Translations under genes and position numbers: made by a program
In this document: piece after piece, positions 61,113-64,000 of the stretch
How the letters are laid out: each line of letters opens with the position of its first letter
Position numbering within the stretch: the first letter of the stretch is position 1
Notes under the pieces: generated by a model
What the model saw: the letters and a program-made list of their open reading frames with translations, nothing else
Told to the model about the DNA's origin: nothing
Database searches by the model: none
From: Streptomyces sp. NBC_00483
GTDB lineage: Bacteria; Actinomycetota; Actinomycetes; Streptomycetales; Streptomycetaceae
Direction of reading: 5' to 3'
DNA length: 64,000 bases
NCBI RefSeq assembly: GCF_036013745.1
Contig: NZ_CP107880.1
Coordinates: 5,456,001-5,520,000, forward strand

Positions 61113-61823
61113 CTACCCGCGTTTGCCTTCGCGCCCGCACGCGTACGCCAGCGGGGAGATGAGTTCCTCCGCGTCCGGGAGCCAGCGGTTCGCGGCGGTC
61201 GGGCGGCAGGCCCACTGGGCGGCGCCCCGGCTGCCGAAGCGGGTCGGGGGAGCGGCGACGTACTGGCCCTCGCCGAGCGTGAGCAGGTCGAGGGAGGCCG
61301 GGGGCCAGCCCAGCTTCCGTACGAGGTCGGGGATCTTGGCGGTGGCGCCGGGGAGCACGAAGAACTGCATACGGCGGTCCGGGGTGCAGGTCACGGGGCC
61401 GAGGGTGAGTTCCATGCGCTCCATGCGGGCGAGGGCGAGGAACCCGGCGGTCTCCGGCACGTCGATCGCGTCGAAGGTGCGGCCCGTGGGGAGGAGGATC
61501 GACGCGTTCGGCTGCTTCGACCACAGCCGGCGGGCCACGGTCGCGCTGCCGGTCGCCTGCGTCGCCCAGTCGGGGCGTGCGGGGTGCGCGCCGGGGGCGG
61601 GGCACTGGGGGGAGCCGCACGAGCAGCGCTGGACGCCGTCGCCGATCTCCAGCCAGGTGCCCGGGAACACGTCCCAGTGCCGCTCTTCCGCGTAGCGGAC
61701 GGCGGTGTCCAGGAGCGAGTCGCCGCGCTGCTGCGGGATCTGCCCGGCGGCGGTGGCGGGTGGGTTGACGTCCGAGGTGCCTGCGATGGTCTCTTCCACG
61801 TCGTTCTCAACTCTCGCCGCCAC
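61113..61823 (-). CDS. Stand-alone bifunctional primase/polymerase-like protein
   Basis: A 236-residue protein of the Prim-Pol (AEP) N-terminal family. AVRYAEERHWDVFPGTWLE opens the fold; CSCGSPQCPAPGAHPARPDW is the family's Cys-rich loop, and FDAIDVPE could supply the acidic metal ligands. GQYVAAPPTRFG is a conserved later strand. No helicase domain is fused. Many Streptomyces carry such proteins as chromosomal genes with unknown role in replication or repair. The GTG at 61823 lacks a ribosome site, so the start is uncertain. Confidence 0.8.
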   Translation of the reverse strand: MAARVENDVEETIAGTSDVNPPATAAGQIPQQRGDSLLDTAVRYAEERHWDVFPGTWLEIGDGVQRCSCGSPQCPAPGAHPARPDWATQATGSATVARRLWSKQPNASILLPTGRTFDAIDVPETAGFLALARMERMELTLGPVTCTPDRRMQFFVLPGATAKIPDLVRKLGWPPASLDLLTLGEGQYVAAPPTRFGSRGAAQWACRPTAANRWLPDAEELISPLAYACGREGKRG

Positions 61824-62101
61824 GGAGGGTTACGGGCGCACGTACGGGCGGAGCGGGAGCATCGTTCCCGCATGTGGGGCGCATGGGTGCATGGGTGGGG
61901 GCGCGCGGGCGAGGAGGCCCCGGGTGGTGGGTAGTGCGGGGAGGTAACAAGCGCGGCAACGCGACGGACCGGCGTCACACGGGCGTGTGTTTGACACCCG
62001 TTTGTGGTGCATCTTCCGTTTCCACTCAGGGCAGTGATGATCCAACGACCGGCTGTTGACCGGCAGTCGGACACCCGGACGGGCACAGCAGGGGGTACGC
62101 C

Positions 62102-63490
62102 ATGGCCGCACGGCCTCTCGTAGCGCGACAGCCCAATGAACGGCTGCAGGCGCTCATCCAGGAAGCGGGCTGTTCGAACGCGGGGTTCGCACGCCGGGTC
62201 AATATGTGCGGTGCGGAGCACGGGCTCGATCTGCGCTACGACAAGACGTCCGTGGCGCGTTGGCTGCGCGGGCAGCAGCCGCGCGGCCGGGCGCCGGGGA
62301 TCATCGCGGAGGCGCTCGGCCGCAAGCTCGGACGCACGGTGACCATCGACGAGATCGGGATGGCCAACGGGAAGAACCTCGCCTCCGGTGTCGGGCTCCA
62401 GTTCTCGCCCACCGTGCTCGGCGCCATTGAGCAGGTGTGCGAGCTGTGGCGAAGTGACGTGGGGCGCAGGGACTTTCTCTCCGGTTCGTCCGTGGCGTCC
62501 TCGGCGCTCGTCGAGCCGAGCAGGGACTGGCTGATCTCCGTGCCGGACTCGCAGGTGGCGCGGGCGGCCGGGCCGCGGGTCGGTCCTTCGGACGTGGCGG
62601 CGGTGCGGGCGATGACGCAGGCGCTGACCAACCTTGACCATCAGTACGGGAGCGGGCACGTGCGCCCGGTGCTCGTGCACTACCTGAACAGTGTGGTGAG
62701 CGGGCTGCTCGCGGGCTCGTACCGCGAGGCGGTGGGGCGTGAACTGTTCTCCGCCGTCGCGCGGTTGACGGAGCTCGCCGGGTACATGGCGATCGACACC
62801 GGTCAGCCGGGGCTCGCGCAGCGGTACTACATCCAGGCTCTGCGGCTTGCGCAGGCGGCCGGTGACCGTGGCTACGGCGGGTACGTGCTGGCCGCGTCCA
62901 TGAGTCACCTGGCGGCGCAGCTCGGCAATCCGCGTGAGATCTCCCAGCTCGCCCGCGCGGCTCAGGAGGGGGCGCGCGGGCGTGTGACGCCGCGCGCTGA
63001 GGCGATGTTCCACGCCGCCGAAGCGCGCGGCCACGCACTCCTCGGGGACGTGAGGTCGGCGCAGTCCTCCTCCTCGCGCGCGGTCGCCGCCCTGGAACAG
63101 GCCGAAGGGCGGACCGACTCCGGGGACGACCCGGTGTGGATCGCGCACTTCGACCAGGCCTATCTGGCGGACGAACTGGCGCACTGTCACCGTGACTTGG
63201 GTCAGTCGAGGGACGCGGCGCGGTGTGCGCAGGAGTCGTTGGACGGGCATCCGGAGTCGCGGGCCCGGCGTCGCGCGATCGGCCTCGTGCTGCTGGCGAC
63301 GGCGCAGGTGCAGCAGCGGGAGGTGGAACAGGCCTGTCACACGGGACTTCGGGCCGTCGAGCTGCTCGGCACGGTGCGTTCGAACCGGGGCGCGGAGTAT
63401 CTGGACGACTTCAGGGAGCGTCTCGATCCGTTCCGGGAGGAGCCCGTGGTGCGGGAGTTCGGGGCGCGAATGGAGCTTCAGGCGGCGTGA
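62102..63490 (+). CDS. NsdA-like TPR transcriptional regulator
   Basis: A 462-residue protein. The N-terminal part (about 12-60, LQALIQEAGCSNAGFARRVN ... DKTSVARWLRGQQP) is an XRE-like helix-turn-helix, and residues about 160-450 are TPR-like helices. The layout resembles the Streptomyces NsdA/NsdB family, negative regulators of differentiation and antibiotic production; orthology to a specific member is not established. AGGGGG lies 6 bases before the ATG. TTGACA at 61991-61996 may be its -35. The end of the gene begins a weak tandem repeat. Confidence 0.82.
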   Translation: MAARPLVARQPNERLQALIQEAGCSNAGFARRVNMCGAEHGLDLRYDKTSVARWLRGQQPRGRAPGIIAEALGRKLGRTVTIDEIGMANGKNLASGVGLQFSPTVLGAIEQVCELWRSDVGRRDFLSGSSVASSALVEPSRDWLISVPDSQVARAAGPRVGPSDVAAVRAMTQALTNLDHQYGSGHVRPVLVHYLNSVVSGLLAGSYREAVGRELFSAVARLTELAGYMAIDTGQPGLAQRYYIQALRLAQAAGDRGYGGYVLAASMSHLAAQLGNPREISQLARAAQEGARGRVTPRAEAMFHAAEARGHALLGDVRSAQSSSSRAVAALEQAEGRTDSGDDPVWIAHFDQAYLADELAHCHRDLGQSRDAARCAQESLDGHPESRARRRAIGLVLLATAQVQQREVEQACHTGLRAVELLGTVRSNRGAEYLDDFRERLDPFREEPVVREFGARMELQAA

Positions 63491-63532
63491 GCGGCGCACT
63501 TGTGTGGACATGAGCGGCGTACTGGTGTGACG
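63488..63532. repeat. Imperfect 22-23-bp repeat starting at a stop codon
   Basis: TGAGCGGCGCACTTGTGTGG (63488 on) recurs as TGAGCGGCGTACTGGTGTGA (63511 on), with a fading third TGAGC. The first TGA is the stop of the TPR regulator. Confidence 0.6.
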
Positions 63533-63680
63533 TGAGCTGTGTCATAACGGGCAAGCCGGCAGGCGGTTTTGTTAGTCGCGTCACTGGGGAGGCTTCCGGG
63601 GTTTGAGGTGCGTAGCACGGGCGTACGAAGACCCGGTAGCGTGAGCCGACGATTCCGACCCCCTACGTAGGAGTCTTACG

Positions 63681-64000
63681 GTGACGGAGCAGAGCGGGCA
63701 GAGTGGGCAGGGCGAACGCCCGCACCTTCCGCAGGCGCGGCAGACGCACGAAGGTGTCGTGCTGCCTGCCGACGGCGGTGAGCCCCTGTTGCCGGGCACG
63801 TACGGCGACCAGGCGGGTCCGGCGGGCGCGAGCCCGTGGGGGCAGCCCTGGGGGCCCGAGTCCCAGCAGGCGCACAACGCCGGGCCGATGCCGACCTACG
63901 ACGGGTCCATGCCTACGTACGAGTGGGGCCAGCCGCAGGGCGCCGCGGCGATGCCGCCCGCGCAGCAGCAGGACCCCCATGCGCTGCCGCACCAGTCCTA
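63681..64000 (+). CDS. Unidentified protein, N-terminal part only
   Basis: The GTG at 63681 follows TAGGAG with about 7-base spacing and the frame is open to the window edge (106 codons). The visible part is low-complexity and disordered, rich in Gln, Gly, Pro and Ala (TEQSGQSGQGERPHLPQ ... SPWGQPWGPESQQ ... MPTYDGSMPTYEWGQPQG). Such N-terminal tails are common on Streptomyces membrane or sensor proteins, whose recognisable domain would lie further on. The function cannot be assigned. Confidence 0.7.
   Translation, partial: MTEQSGQSGQGERPHLPQARQTHEGVVLPADGGEPLLPGTYGDQAGPAGASPWGQPWGPESQQAHNAGPMPTYDGSMPTYEWGQPQGAAAMPPAQQQDPHALPHQS

Overview
This is a stretch of chromosome from a Streptomyces-type actinomycete. 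The evidence is very high GC with G/C-biased third codon positions, frequent GTG and some TTG starts, ATGA/GTGA gene overlaps, and marker genes of the genus: DUF3027, DUF2530 and DUF2771 proteins, the futalosine menaquinone pathway, a DmdR1-type iron regulator, and XPB paired with a helicase-associated protein. The gene order (mqnD-mqnB ... serC ... AtuA/carboxylase operon ... citrate synthase-pdxH ... dmdR1 and a SIS protein) resembles, from memory, the SCO43xx region of S. coelicolor. About 57 protein genes are called. No tRNA, rRNA or CRISPR array was seen.

Layout. 1-9.2 kb: copper ATPase (cut by the left edge), a GT87 glycosyltransferase, the XPB helicase pair and a membrane protein. 9.2-16.5 kb: siderophore-binding lipoprotein, HAD phosphatase, cold-shock protein, the mqnB-mqnD operon, an MFS exporter and DUF3027. 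16.7-26.9 kb: a large sacsin-like GHKL ATPase, a CtpE-like P-type ATPase, a purine permease, a MarR regulator with an MFS exporter, and a 29-residue membrane protein. 27-30.7 kb: aldo/keto reductase and an orphan large serine integrase, the only mobile-element gene. 30.7-39 kb: secreted and redox proteins, a TetR regulator divergent from a DrrAB-type ABC exporter with two tandem operators, serC, LysR/EamA and a lipoprotein. 39.3-49.5 kb: one translationally coupled catabolic operon (mycothiol-dependent-like protein, AtuA family, carboxyltransferase, biotin carboxylase, acyl-CoA dehydrogenase, CoA ligase, enoyl-CoA hydratase, TetR) behind a perfect 14-bp palindrome. 50-58 kb: citrate synthase, pdxH, an alpha/beta hydrolase behind an SOS-box-like site, dmdR1, a NagS-like SIS protein behind a DasR-like site, and a PAS/GAF protein. 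58-64 kb: a possible small RNA with a 12-codon ORF, an ABC exporter, a stand-alone primase-polymerase, a TPR regulator and a protein cut by the right edge.

Two kinds of non-coding structure stand out. First, a GC-rich palindromic element of about 46 bp recurs in eleven places. Most lie at gene 3' ends or between convergent genes, but one copy is read in frame inside the sacsin-like ATPase and another forms the C-terminal tail of an ABC ATPase. Second, short tandem repeats (12, 20, 19, 23, 27, 30 bp and others) repeatedly begin on or beside a stop codon, so the gene's last bases and stop are copied downstream. A few more sit on start codons or 5' leaders. The strongest leads for new biology are these gene-end tandem repeats, the in-frame repeats, the 58.3-58.6 kb RNA/sORF locus and the 53.1-53.3 kb structured region beside an SOS box.
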